This document shows, piece after piece, positions 1-8,617 of a DNA stretch of 64,000 bases. Below the pieces are notes generated by a model. The model made no database searches, was not told the DNA's origin, and saw nothing but the letters and a program-made list of their open reading frames with translations. The position numbers were made by a program, and so were the translations under genes. Positions within the stretch are counted from its first letter, which is position 1; every line of letters starts with the position of its first letter. The DNA comes from a bacterium (GTDB lineage: Bacteria; Cyanobacteriota; Vampirovibrionia; Gastranaerophilales; UBA9971), in NCBI GenBank assembly GCA_037147175.1, contig JBAWVS010000007.1, forward strand, positions 1 through 64,000, in the 5' to 3' direction.

Positions 1-76
1 TTATTGCAAATTACTCCAAATTCTTAAAAATTAGCTGCTTGTGCATTGGTCTTAAGTGGGTCTCTTATAAATGGTA

Positions 77-1681
77 TTAAAAAATTACTTGAGAAATATT
101 AATAGTTCCGCTATTAGGTGATTTAATATTATCTAGTTTATCAACTGCAAGAGAAATTGGCATTTGTGTTGAAATACCGTTAAAAATGCACGTTCCGACT
201 GGCAATGTGGGTATTGAATCAGCTGTTATCCTATCTATATAGGATATTGAAGTTTCAATAGATTTTAAATCATTTTGATTTACTAATCTATGTATAAAAT
301 AATTATGAGCTTGAGATATTATTGTTGAAGATATATCAGACGGTCTTTGACTGGAGATAGTAATAAAAACCCCAAATTTTCTACCTTCTTTTATAATTTC
401 TTCAAAAGTTTCCAACCGATAATCTTTCCATGTCTCAGATTCCCTAGAAGAGTCTTTAGATAATATATTATGCGCTTCATCAATTATTATATTAAGAATT
501 TTATTAGTATATTTTTTTTGTTCTTCATATAAAAATTTAGATATTATTAGAGGAACTATTTTTTTCATTCCTATATTTACATTTTTTAAATCAACAACAA
601 TAATGTTTTGATTTAACCAAATATCAGATGAATCAATAAATTCAAATATTTTATCAATATCTTTTTTTCTTGATTGTAATCTGTTTATAACTGGTGCAAT
701 ATGTTCATTTACAGACCTATTACTTAAAACATCTCCAATAAGTTGCAAATATAAAACGCTTATAATCATATCCAATAAATTTTCTTTAATTTTAAAGTTA
801 TCAACTCTTTTATAAATTATAGTATTTGGAATTTTATCAGGATTTGTTCTTAAATAGCTATTTGTAGGTTTAAATACATATTCTGAATTCTTGTTATTCC
901 AATCAATATCACAGTCAATATCTATGATATTATCCTCGTCATAATCTTTTGGAAGTATATTTCTCAAATAATCAATTAACAACACAGCTTTTTCTTTATC
1001 TGCCATTGTTAAAATAGCGTTAATACGCTTTCTTATAATATTTTTCATATATTCTTCTGGATTGTCTGAATCTTTTATTCTTATGTAAAAGTCTAAAGAC
1101 CTTTTAATAAACGGCTTTTGTGTTTTATCTGTAGCTTCAGCAATTATAGAAAAGAAACTATTATCTAAAATAGTATTTACAGGCAATTTTATTTTATCTC
1201 CACCCTCAAGTTTATATGTGGATAACTTATAAACTTTTTTATTGCAACAAATACAGTCATTTGAAGAATATTCACCATTAAAATCAAACAATAAATATTT
1301 ACAATTGTCTTTAAACTTTTCATTGCAATTAATCTGTGGATGATTGAACAAAGAACTATATAATTTAGCTAAAGTATTAGATTTACCGCTTCCTGTATTT
1401 CCAAATATAGCAATATGACTGCTGAATAATTTATCAACACTAATATTTATATCCATTCCTTCATTTGGCGTTTTCCCAATAGTTATAGTTACATAACCTT
1501 TTCTAACTTGAATAAAACTTCCAACTGAAATATTTTTTACTATTTCCCCATTGAAAAATAAATCAGATGAATTTTTGGACTTATCAACTTTAATTAATAC
1601 TTTTTGTCCACTTACTTCTGATACTTCACCAACTTTTAATACGGAGTCTCTTATTAAAATGTTTAAATTAGTTTCTGGCAT
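77..1681 (-). CDS. herA: HerA-type ATPase of a SIR2-HerA defence pair
   Basis: This is a 534-residue P-loop ATPase of the HerA/FtsK superfamily. Residues 1-80 look like the small beta-barrel (HAS barrel) that opens HerA proteins. A Walker A motif GNTGSGKS lies at 94-101, a Walker B motif IIIDEAH at about 398-404, and the HerA-type motif SSQRPSDI at 443-450. Bacterial HerA proteins form hexameric DNA translocases. Beside a SIR2 gene they form the SIR2-HerA anti-phage complex, which is established for that gene pair. Its start overlaps the end of the upstream SIR2 gene by 14 bp, so translation is probably coupled. The ATG at 1679-1681 is the first plausible start. It appears intact. Confidence 0.88.
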   Translation of the reverse strand: MPETNLNILIRDSVLKVGEVSEVSGQKVLIKVDKSKNSSDLFFNGEIVKNISVGSFIQVRKGYVTITIGKTPNEGMDINISVDKLFSSHIAIFGNTGSGKSNTLAKLYSSLFNHPQINCNEKFKDNCKYLLFDFNGEYSSNDCICCNKKVYKLSTYKLEGGDKIKLPVNTILDNSFFSIIAEATDKTQKPFIKRSLDFYIRIKDSDNPEEYMKNIIRKRINAILTMADKEKAVLLIDYLRNILPKDYDEDNIIDIDCDIDWNNKNSEYVFKPTNSYLRTNPDKIPNTIIYKRVDNFKIKENLLDMIISVLYLQLIGDVLSNRSVNEHIAPVINRLQSRKKDIDKIFEFIDSSDIWLNQNIIVVDLKNVNIGMKKIVPLIISKFLYEEQKKYTNKILNIIIDEAHNILSKDSSRESETWKDYRLETFEEIIKEGRKFGVFITISSQRPSDISSTIISQAHNYFIHRLVNQNDLKSIETSISYIDRITADSIPTLPVGTCIFNGISTQMPISLAVDKLDNIKSPNSGTINISQVIF

Positions 1682-2798
1682 ATTGTGGTAAACCTTTAAT
1701 TAATTCACCGAAAAGCAAATTGAAGGCTTCGAAATTCAATTTATCTTTATCATTATAAATAACAGTTACATTATTGTAAGAGTTAAACCGCTCTCTATAT
1801 GTATCTAGCTGATTTATGTCGTAAGCAAAGATAAATAATTGCAAGGTTGGATTAGTTTTTAAAGCTTTTTGAACGAGTTCTTTTATGTGTTCATCATTAA
1901 AAGAGAATCCTAATGAAATAAGCATTGAATTTTCTCTATCTAATTCATTAGCTAAAAACCTTAAAAGACTATAATACACTTGATTCATAACAGTTGTCTC
2001 AAACTTATTCTTTGAAGGAATAACAATTGCAATTTTTTTCAATAAATCATTTATTTGAGTGTTTAGTTCAAAATCATTTTTAATAGGTTTTGAAATCCCT
2101 TGTTTTATTATTGAAGATATTTCTTTTTCTTTATCCGCAATGTTTATAGAGGCAAAATTGTCTACTAACTTAATAGTTCTATCAAGTACAATAAAAGAGT
2201 CTTTAATAAGCCAATGCACTGAACCATGCAGTTTTACAAGATTAACACTTGGTAGTGTTGTTTTATGCTCATATAAACAACCACAATAATTTATTGATTT
2301 ATTAAATTCAGAAACCTCGAAAACACTATTTAAAAAAAGTTTATTTTTATTTCTAAAACCATCATTATAGTGAAAAAATGAACCTAGTTGCTCACAAGCA
2401 TCTTCCATAAATAAGTCATAATTAGTTGTAAAAATATTTGCAGAAGGTTTTGTAATGGCATTTTTTCTATTAATGAGAGCTTTGTTCAAGAGTTTCATAA
2501 ATTTAGTATAATTGTTTTTTGTAACCATAATATCCCCGTTATCAAGGGAATGGAACAACATTTTATTTATGTGAAATATTTCTTTCAAAAATGAAAATAG
2601 AACATGTTTTGATAAATTTACAAAATCTTGTTCTTCTATTTTGTTAATAATGTTTTCAATGTCACCTAAGACGTTTATCGCAGGAGTTGACAAACCTGCA
2701 CCAAATAAGAAATTTATATTGGCTGATTGAAAACCTTTAAATAGAGTTGTTTTTAATTCTTCAATATCATTCTCTGAGTTTAAGTTTATTTCTTTCAC
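1668..2798 (-). CDS. sir2: SIR2-family NADase/effector of a SIR2-HerA defence pair
   Basis: This 376-residue protein has the SIR2-type NAD-binding signature FLFGAGLSTPA at 30-40, TTNYD at 124-128 and KLHGSVHW at 189-196 (probable catalytic Asn126 and His191). A late GFSFNDEH motif is typical of defence SIR2_2 proteins. It has no zinc-binding module like that of deacetylase sirtuins. SIR2 effectors in such systems deplete NAD+ on infection and can contribute nuclease activity. Here the gene comes first in a two-gene operon with the HerA ATPase, which is the known arrangement. All signature residues are present, so the system looks functional. Which phages it recognises cannot be read from the sequence. 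Confidence 0.88.
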   Translation of the reverse strand: MKEINLNSENDIEELKTTLFKGFQSANINFLFGAGLSTPAINVLGDIENIINKIEEQDFVNLSKHVLFSFLKEIFHINKMLFHSLDNGDIMVTKNNYTKFMKLLNKALINRKNAITKPSANIFTTNYDLFMEDACEQLGSFFHYNDGFRNKNKLFLNSVFEVSEFNKSINYCGCLYEHKTTLPSVNLVKLHGSVHWLIKDSFIVLDRTIKLVDNFASINIADKEKEISSIIKQGISKPIKNDFELNTQINDLLKKIAIVIPSKNKFETTVMNQVYYSLLRFLANELDRENSMLISLGFSFNDEHIKELVQKALKTNPTLQLFIFAYDINQLDTYRERFNSYNNVTVIYNDKDKLNFEAFNLLFGELIKGLPQYARN

Positions 2799-3051
2799 TA
2801 TTAGTAAATCCTTGTTGTTGTTATTAAAATTTATATAAAGACTTTCATTTTTATATTTATACTAACAAAAACAATTACAATTTATTATTAAATTATTATA
2901 AACGAGAAGATCCTTTTATAAGAGTGTAGGCATACTCTGCACATTTATGTTTTTTTTCATGTTCAAATAAAAAATATCTTGCCATTGTGGACAATATTTG
3001 TTTAAAATCAAACCTTAGAACACAAATAAAAAGTTGTGAGAAGTTAAAAAA

Positions 3052-3453
3052 ATGGCAAGAATAAAAAAGCAGACAATCGGATTCACGCAACAGGATGTTA
3101 AAGCGAGAGAAAACAGTTTTAGCTTATCAAGCTACGAGCGAGTCACAACCTTTAATTTCAATGAAGAAGATAAAGAAGCAAGCATCTATACATATAATAA
3201 AACTTTAATAACAAAGCTGGATAAGTATTGTGAAGAATTCCCGAAATTATACAAATTAACAAAAACGGATAAATACGGAAAATATATTTCTAAAACTTAT
3301 TCTGTTCCCAAAGATATGATTTCTGTAAGATTCCCGACAGCTTTGCCTATAAGACAAGACAACGTTTTAAATAATATGGCAAAGAAAAGAATCGATTCTG
3401 ACGCTCTAAAGCAGCAAAGTTCGGTTCAATTAAACCTGTTAAATATTAAATAA
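3052..3453 (+). CDS. Mobile-element-associated small protein of unknown function
   Basis: This 133-residue, lysine-rich soluble protein has no catalytic motif I can name. The central run with YTYNK and a later TYSVPKDMISVRFP stretch resemble a family of unknown function that is common on Firmicutes conjugative elements and prophages. There it follows the pattern YTYNK..KL...P..Y.L...YT.PK. The family assignment is from memory of that pattern. The gene stands alone between the SIR2-HerA operon and a radical SAM gene. Its ATG falls inside an inverted repeat (a CTTGCCATT arm near 2979 and AATGGCAAG at the start codon), which could be an operator. It may be a leftover of a decayed integrative element. 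Confidence 0.6.
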   Translation: MARIKKQTIGFTQQDVKARENSFSLSSYERVTTFNFNEEDKEASIYTYNKTLITKLDKYCEEFPKLYKLTKTDKYGKYISKTYSVPKDMISVRFPTALPIRQDNVLNNMAKKRIDSDALKQQSSVQLNLLNIK

Positions 3454-3489
3454 AAATAATTACGACTTTCTGAAAGGCTCAAGATTAAG

Positions 3490-4392
3490 TTATAATCCTC
3501 TTGAAAATTCAAGTTTCAATATATCAGGATGCTTAAGCGCATAATCAATACTTTCAATAAGCTTCTGTTTGTTTTTTGCCAGATTATTTGACTCTAACGG
3601 CAAATAATTTGAAGCGTGATTTGACCTGAAGATACATTTTTCAAGGTCATTATCAAGATGCTCAAGAAAAATCTTTAACTCGTGAAGAATTTCAATATTA
3701 CTCATAGGCAGAAACTCGCCATTTCTTTTTTGCTCATAGAGATGAGTCTTTGGAGGAATCATCAAGGTTAATGCCGAAACATACCAAGGCACAGCAGGTT
3801 CCGGTTTTATTCTGTTTATTAACTCAGCGGTCTTTATTGCATGTTGAATGCTTTTTTCTTTATCATTACCGGCTAATCCTAAAATAATAGTTGCTGAAAG
3901 AGTTATTCCTGCTTTGTAGAGTTTATGACAAGCCTCTGTTATTTCAGCAGAAGTTACGCCTTTGTTAATCTTCTTTAAAAGTTCATCATCTCCTGTTTCT
4001 ATACCAAGATACAGAATTTTTATACCTGCATCAGAAATAGCCTTTAATTCCTCATCACTTTTGGACAAGATATCCTGTGCATGAGCATAAGCTCCGATTC
4101 TTGTTAATCGAGAATGAGTGTTATAACTATGTTTTGCTATTTCTATAAGTAAATCCGTCTTCATCACAAAAGCATTGCCATCAAGGAGAAACATTTTTCT
4201 GACATTATCTCCATACTGCATTTTTGCAGTATTTATATCCTGCTTTATCTCTTCAATGTTTCGGATAAGAAATTTCTTTCCCTCATTTCCGATACAAAAA
4301 GTACATTTATGAGTACATCCCTCTGTTGCTTGAATAAGCAGGGAATTTGCTTCTGAAGGCGGTCTGTAAACCGGCTCTTTGTAATAGATCAT
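3490..4392 (-). CDS. Radical SAM protein (Elp3/B12-type TIM barrel)
   Basis: This 300-residue radical SAM enzyme has its [4Fe-4S]/S-adenosylmethionine cysteines in CTHKCTFC (Cys26, Cys30 and Cys33 from the chosen start). A glycine-rich strand GAYAHAQD and the segment YLGIETGDDELLKKINKG are typical of the Elp3-like radical SAM fold. The substrate is unknown and no auxiliary cluster cysteines are obvious. The frame stays open to 4428, but the ATG at 4390-4392 is preferred because AAAGAG lies just upstream and family members usually begin near this point. The gene stands alone, reads towards the 3052 gene and ends 36 bp from it. Confidence 0.8.
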   Translation of the reverse strand: MIYYKEPVYRPPSEANSLLIQATEGCTHKCTFCIGNEGKKFLIRNIEEIKQDINTAKMQYGDNVRKMFLLDGNAFVMKTDLLIEIAKHSYNTHSRLTRIGAYAHAQDILSKSDEELKAISDAGIKILYLGIETGDDELLKKINKGVTSAEITEACHKLYKAGITLSATIILGLAGNDKEKSIQHAIKTAELINRIKPEPAVPWYVSALTLMIPPKTHLYEQKRNGEFLPMSNIEILHELKIFLEHLDNDLEKCIFRSNHASNYLPLESNNLAKNKQKLIESIDYALKHPDILKLEFSRGL

Positions 4393-4523
4393 AATCTCTT
4401 TACCAATCGAAATTTTCAGAAAACTCAAGCTATAAATTCAGATCTGACAAACCGCATTTGTGAATTTTTGCATCTTGTTCAAGCTGAATCTTTAAGCTGC
4501 AATACTCCTGATTGTAACTTGCA

Positions 4524-4958
4524 TTAACTCCACCAACACTGACCATTCTTGGAAATTTTCCGCCAAATTTCTTGCCAGTGCCATTTTTCTAATTCTACAT
4601 TTCTTTTTAGAATATAAGTTTGTTTTGAAGTAAGTTTTCGATTTAACCAATCTTGTATAGGTAAATTGGTTTCTTCCTCTGTCACATAATCACCGGCATA
4701 TTTTTCAATATTTTTATAATGATCAATATGAGAGAGAACTTCTTTTATTTTCTTTACATCTCTGTCTTTGTGGAGATGATAACTATATTTGTCAATATTT
4801 TTCGACATTCTGTTTAATTTAAATCTAACAATTTCAAGTAAATACTCGAAATCCCAATCTTCATCCCTCCATAAAACAGGAATCCAAACAAAAAGCCTTT
4901 CCATAAATCGGAAAACTTTTTCTGGAAAATATAACATTTTTCTAAATACAGATTTCAT
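4524..4958 (-). CDS. Phage-type hypothetical protein
   Basis: This 144-residue, Trp-rich basic protein (EDWDFEYLLEIVRFKLNRM, later WHWQEIWRKI) is predicted to be largely helical. Proteins of this composition, with W.D.D.. followed by LL..KL.RM, occur in phages and prophages with no known role. It sits directly after the truncated higA-like fragment on the same strand. It could have replaced the original downstream neighbour or belong to the same decayed element. No signal peptide or membrane segment is visible. Confidence 0.5.
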   Translation of the reverse strand: MKSVFRKMLYFPEKVFRFMERLFVWIPVLWRDEDWDFEYLLEIVRFKLNRMSKNIDKYSYHLHKDRDVKKIKEVLSHIDHYKNIEKYAGDYVTEEETNLPIQDWLNRKLTSKQTYILKRNVELEKWHWQEIWRKISKNGQCWWS

Positions 4959-4962
4959 TATT

Positions 4963-5133
4963 TTAACCGTACATTGCCTTTATATTATCAACATTCGTTG
5001 TTTTTCTTGCTTGTGCTAAATCATATTGAGTTTGCATATTAATCCAAAATTCAAGAGTAAAATCACTTGACAGCTTATATTTAAGGTCTTTTAATCCCGG
5101 TAGAGTCTTTGTGAATGATGAAGTTATAAACTT
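4963..5133 (-). pseudogene. HigA-type antitoxin, C-terminal remnant
   Basis: The minus strand reads an uninterrupted C-terminal piece of a HigA-family antitoxin. The stretch LEFWINMQTQYDLAQARK is the hallmark that follows the HTH in HigA (normally PEFWLNLQ..YDL..A). It ends at a TAA at 4963-4965. Reading upstream, the frame meets a stop at 5134-5136 and the helix-turn-helix half is missing. No higB-like toxin is recognisable next to it. It is a truncated toxin-antitoxin relic in a decaying accessory region. Confidence 0.7.
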
Positions 5134-5224
5134 TTATGACTCGTTAAAAAATTAGAGAATTTTTCAATACTTTGGATTTTAAGGAAATCGTGCCGTAAGA
5201 TTTTTGACTTTACAGTGATTCGTC

Positions 5225-5410
5225 TTACCCGATTTTTTTATGTTTTGAAAAATCGTATTCGTTTACAATATCACCGTTAGGAAGTTCGTAAACTATTTTG
5301 CCGTTGACTGAATAGACATTCGGCAACCCGTTTAAACGGTTATGCTCCTGAGCTTTTTTAACCGCTCTGTTTCCGATTTTTGTTATTTCATCTGATAATG
5401 TTTGAGTCAT
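5225..5410 (-). CDS. Small conserved partner protein next to zeta-toxin-like relic
   Basis: This 61-residue acidic/basic mixed protein has a helical N-terminus (TKIGNRAVKKAQEHN) and a beta-rich end (VYSVNGKIVYELPNG). Similar small proteins with the V.Y..NGKIVYELP.G pattern follow zeta-toxin-like kinase genes in cyanobacteria and relatives, in the manner of an antitoxin or partner. That is recollection of a pattern, not a search result. Its ATG overlaps the stop codon of the upstream kinase fragment (ATGA), so the two were once translationally coupled. The kinase is broken, and this gene may now be an orphan. Confidence 0.55.
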   Translation of the reverse strand: MTQTLSDEITKIGNRAVKKAQEHNRLNGLPNVYSVNGKIVYELPNGDIVNEYDFSKHKKIG

Positions 5411-5555
5411 TTACTTATATCCTTTACAAATTCATTATAAAGAGCATCGTTTAATATTTCAAGCCCGCTGTCTTCATTTTTTGCTATTAAACTATAATTT
5501 GAAATACCGTTGTAAAACAAATCCCAATCATCAACTATATCTTTGTATTTTATTT
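5407..5555 (-). pseudogene. Zeta-toxin-like P-loop kinase, C-terminal remnant
   Basis: Reading the minus strand into the ATGA overlap at 5407-5410 gives about 48 codons: KYKDIVDDWDLFYNG, then SLIAKNEDSG and a short tail. The pattern 'D.W.L..N....LIA' is the usual C-terminus of zeta-toxin/UDP-N-acetylglucosamine-kinase-like ATPases. The rest of the gene, including the P-loop, is missing because the fragment is joined directly to the 3' end of the MATE gene. A deletion or recombination probably fused these segments. Confidence 0.5.
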
Positions 5556-6872
5556 TAAATCAGCAAAGCATTTTTTAAGCTTTTTGATTAAGACTGCGCT
5601 GAAAATAAGCGAGCAGGTAAAAAGAGCAACAGCAAGTCCTATCCAGAGCCCGTATATTTTAAGGTGTTTAACAAATGCAAGATAAATTCCTAACGGCAAT
5701 CCGACTGCCCAGTAACCGAACATCATGGTAAATAGAATTGGTTTAGTACTTCCAAGACCTCTTAACGCTCCCGACAGAGTTATCTGAGTTCCATCAAATA
5801 TTTGAAATAAAGCTGCTATAAATAATAATCCCGAGCCGGTCAGTATGATGTTTTTGTCAGTCGAAAATATAGACATTAAGCCTTGCGGAAAGACTAAAAA
5901 CATTAAAGCAAAAATACTCATAACCGATAAGGACAGACTTAGTGCCGCAATTAAATTGTCTTTTATATCCTGATAATTCTTAGCACCGTAGGCATATCCG
6001 ATCCTTACACCAAGTGCGTTTGATACAGCAAGCGGAACCATAAATGTAATTGATGCGAATGTAAAAACAATACTGTGCGCCGCAACTTGAACAGAGCTTA
6101 TGTTGCCGACAAGTATAGTGACAAAACTAAAAGCTGAAAGCTCAAGAAGCAGACTTAACGAGATCGGGTATCCTATGTTTAGTATTTTTTTGAGGTATTG
6201 TTTATCAAAGTAAAAATCTTTTTTGAAAAACTTATGACAATAAACTATAAGAGCAAGTCCCATTAAGCTTCTTACAACAAGTGTTGCTATCGCAAGTCCC
6301 TGTACTCCTATTGACGGGATAAATTTACAGCCGAATACAAGTATCCATGCAATCAAAAGATTTAAAAATACTGCAATTATTGCAACAGTATTGGCAAACA
6401 TAACTTTTTCATAAGATTGCAGGAATTCTTTCAAGGCGTGATAAATATACGCACCGAGAAATGAGAAACTGCAAATATAAATATATTCTTGAATATTCGG
6501 CACCAATACTTTTTCAAAGCCCATATAAGGGATTATCGGCACTAAGCTTAAAGTTATTATCATAAAAATCACCGATAAAACAGCAGCATAAAGAAGAGTA
6601 ATATTTAAAAATTTGTTAATATCAGTCTTTTTACCTCTTTCTTTTGATAAAACGGGTGATATGCTTAGCAATAGTCCAAAGCCTGTCATAAAGATAATGG
6701 TTATTATTGCATTTGCGATGCTGATTGAAGCTACGGTATTTACTCCGTGTCTTGCCGCAACAAAAACATCCCCTGCTCCGATAAGCATTTGACCGAGTTG
6801 ACCAAAAATTATCGGAGAAGCAAAAACCAGCAAACTTTTTATATTCTTAAAAAAATTCATAAATAATGCCAA
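5550..6872 (-). CDS. MATE family multidrug/cation efflux transporter
   Basis: This is a 440-residue polytopic inner-membrane protein with about twelve hydrophobic segments. It shows the two-fold repeat of MATE exporters: SPIIFGQLGQMLIGAGDVFVA near the N-terminus, and the second-half counterpart with GYPISLSLLLE and LGVRIGYAYGAKN. MATE proteins export cationic drugs or metabolites with Na+ or H+ antiport, and the substrate cannot be inferred here. The frame can begin at TTG 6872, while an ATG at 6858-6860 gives a start at MNFFKN. Neither has an ideal ribosome site. The 3' end abuts a truncated zeta-toxin-like fragment. Confidence 0.9.
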   Translation of the reverse strand: MALFMNFFKNIKSLLVFASPIIFGQLGQMLIGAGDVFVAARHGVNTVASISIANAIITIIFMTGFGLLLSISPVLSKERGKKTDINKFLNITLLYAAVLSVIFMIITLSLVPIIPYMGFEKVLVPNIQEYIYICSFSFLGAYIYHALKEFLQSYEKVMFANTVAIIAVFLNLLIAWILVFGCKFIPSIGVQGLAIATLVVRSLMGLALIVYCHKFFKKDFYFDKQYLKKILNIGYPISLSLLLELSAFSFVTILVGNISSVQVAAHSIVFTFASITFMVPLAVSNALGVRIGYAYGAKNYQDIKDNLIAALSLSLSVMSIFALMFLVFPQGLMSIFSTDKNIILTGSGLLFIAALFQIFDGTQITLSGALRGLGSTKPILFTMMFGYWAVGLPLGIYLAFVKHLKIYGLWIGLAVALFTCSLIFSAVLIKKLKKCFADLK

Positions 6873-7028
6873 AAACCTAATATCAGCTTATTAAAATAAT
6901 ACCTTAAATATCAGTAGAGATTATTTCACGGCTTTCAACTTAATTTTGAAGAAGTTTCATATTAACTCATGGAATTAGCCTATTCTTATATAATTACAGT
7001 TGTTTTTATTATAATTCTGTAAATATGA

Positions 7029-7057
7029 TTGCAATTATCCTGATTAAAGGGTAATAT
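7029..7057 (+). promoter_or_regulatory. Sigma70-type promoter of hup
   Basis: A TTGCAA -35 box at 7029-7034 and a TAATAT -10 box at 7052-7057 are separated by exactly 17 bp. They lie 31 bp upstream of the HU start codon, leaving a short leader that contains GAGAGG. Confidence 0.6.
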
Positions 7058-7088
7058 ATCCAAGTTATCAATATAAGAGAGGTTTGTC

Positions 7089-7391
7089 ATGAACAAAGAA
7101 GAATTAGTAAAAGAAGTTGCGAAGAAAACCAAAATGTCACAAAAAGAAGTAGCTGAAATTATCGGTGCTACCGTTGAAATGATTACTAAAACCGTTTCAA
7201 AAGGCAAAAAAGTTACTTTAGTCGGTTTCGGTACATTTGAAGCTCGTAAAAGAGCAGCAAGAACCGGTAGAAACCCTCAAACAGGCGCAGAACTTAAAAT
7301 AGCTGCTAAAACTGTTCCTGCTTTCTCAGCCGGTAAGAAATTCAAAGAAATTGTCAATCCTGTAAAAGTTGCTGCAAAAGCTTCAAAATAG
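7089..7391 (+). CDS. hup: HU family nucleoid DNA-binding protein
   Basis: This is a 100-residue HU/IHF-family histone-like protein. The N-terminal helical dimerisation region is followed by GFGTFE (46-51) and the beta-arm signature RNPQTG (61-66), whose Pro intercalates in bent DNA. A lysine/alanine-rich tail after residue 90 slightly extends the usual 90-residue form. It compacts the nucleoid and supports replication and recombination. A clear ribosome site (GAGAGG) precedes the ATG, a good promoter lies upstream and a hairpin terminator follows, so this is a monocistronic, probably strongly expressed gene. Confidence 0.97.
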   Translation: MNKEELVKEVAKKTKMSQKEVAEIIGATVEMITKTVSKGKKVTLVGFGTFEARKRAARTGRNPQTGAELKIAAKTVPAFSAGKKFKEIVNPVKVAAKASK

Positions 7392-7410
7392 TTTTGACTT
7401 AACTTTAACC

Positions 7411-7446
7411 AAAAATAGCTGAGTACGTAAGTATTCGGCTATTTTG
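7411..7446 (+). terminator. Hairpin terminator after hup
   Basis: An inverted repeat with arms AAAATAGCTGAGTAC and GTATTCGGCTATTTT (two G-U pairs) and a 4-nt loop sits 20 bp past the hup stop codon. It ends in a short T run. Confidence 0.7.
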
Positions 7447-7516
7447 TTACGGAGACAAATTTATAATAATATCTGCTATTATAAATATTGAATTTAAAAC
7501 AACGGGAGAGACGTAA

Positions 7517-8314
7517 ATGCAAAACAGAAACGCTCACGAAATTGACTATAAAATCTACGGCGATGATATGCAGCTTATAGAAATAGAACTTGACCCTCAA
7601 GAAAGCGTCATAGCAGAAGCCGGAGCAATGACAATGATGTCGGAAACGATAGGAATGAATACAATTTTCGGAGACGGTTCAAGTCAAGAAGAAGGATTAA
7701 TGGGAAAACTTCTTGGTGCAGGCAAAAGACTTCTTACGGGCGCAACTCTTTTTATGACAGTTTTTACCAATAACGGACAAGGAAAACAGCACGTTTCTTT
7801 TTCTGCTCCGTATCCCGGTAAAATTATTCCAATGGACTTAAATTTGCTTGACGGAAAAATCGTCTGTCAGAAAGATTCGTTTCTTTGCGCCGCTAAGGGT
7901 GTTTCTATAGGGATGGAGTTCACTAAAAGATTGGGTGCAGGTTTCTTTGGGGGAGAAGGTTTTGTTCTTCAAAAACTTGAAGGAGACGGCTTGGTTTTCG
8001 TTCATGCCGGAGGAGCGATTATAGAAAAAACATTACAGCCCGGTCAAGTCTTAAGAGTAGATACAGGCTGTATTGTTGCTATGACAAAAGACGTTGACTA
8101 TGATATCCAAATGGTCAGCGGTATAAAATCAATGCTCTTTGGCGGTGAAGGATTATTCTTTGCTTCATTAAAAGGACCCGGAAAAGTATGGATTCAATCA
8201 TTACCTTTAAGCAGACTTGCTAACAGACTTTATTCAGCTGCTACAGTAGCAGGAGGAAAAAGCACAGAGCAGGGAAGTGTTCTCGGCAGTTTAGGAAATC
8301 TTTTACAGGATTAA
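7517..8314 (+). CDS. TIGR00266/AIM24 family protein
   Basis: This 265-residue protein matches the TIGR00266 (AIM24-like) family. It has the early QLIEIELDPQESVIAEAGAM segment, the glycine-rich FTNNGQGKQHVSFSAPYPGKI core and a conserved HAGGAIIEKTLQPGQ near the middle. The family folds as a beta-sandwich of unknown biochemical function, and no catalytic residues are recognised. Length is normal. An ATG preceded by GGGAGAG marks the start. It is followed 22 bp later by a small cupin gene on the same strand, so the two may share a transcript. Confidence 0.9.
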   Translation: MQNRNAHEIDYKIYGDDMQLIEIELDPQESVIAEAGAMTMMSETIGMNTIFGDGSSQEEGLMGKLLGAGKRLLTGATLFMTVFTNNGQGKQHVSFSAPYPGKIIPMDLNLLDGKIVCQKDSFLCAAKGVSIGMEFTKRLGAGFFGGEGFVLQKLEGDGLVFVHAGGAIIEKTLQPGQVLRVDTGCIVAMTKDVDYDIQMVSGIKSMLFGGEGLFFASLKGPGKVWIQSLPLSRLANRLYSAATVAGGKSTEQGSVLGSLGNLLQD

Positions 8315-8336
8315 AATTTATAAACGGAGAAAAATA

Positions 8337-8609
8337 ATGGCAAAAATTCTTGTTAAAAAACTCACTGAAGAAGAATTAAAATCTTTAAATCTTGATAATT
8401 GGGGCTCATGGACTTGCGAAGTTTCAAGATTTAACTGGGAATACTCGGATAAAGAATCCTGTTATCTCTTTGAAGGGGAAGTTGTTGTTGAAACAGATGA
8501 AGAAACCGTGGAATTCGCAGCCGGTGATTTTGTTGTCTTTCCGAAAGGTTTAAAATGTATTTGGGATATCAAGAAACCTGTCAGAAAAGTATATAAATTC
8601 GGGGATTAA
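8337..8609 (+). CDS. Small cupin-domain protein (EutQ-like, DUF861 type)
   Basis: This single-domain cupin of 90 residues has a GSWTCEVSRFNWEY start, the core FEGEVVVETDEETVEFAAGDFVVFPKG and a C-terminal WDIKKPVRKVYKF. That is the layout of the short cupins annotated as cupin_3/DUF861. It lacks the full His-rich metal site of classical cupin enzymes, so a small-molecule or structural role is as likely as catalysis. A GGAG ribosome site precedes the ATG. It is probably cotranscribed with the upstream TIGR00266 gene. It ends 8 bp from the convergent phosphoesterase gene. Confidence 0.85.
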   Translation: MAKILVKKLTEEELKSLNLDNWGSWTCEVSRFNWEYSDKESCYLFEGEVVVETDEETVEFAAGDFVVFPKGLKCIWDIKKPVRKVYKFGD

Positions 8610-8617
8610 CTATTTTA

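Noticed and set aside
2896-3090. Minus-strand frame of 64 codons upstream of the 3052 gene
   Set aside because: It overlaps the start of the 3052 gene, has no ribosome site and no recognisable domain; it is most likely spurious.
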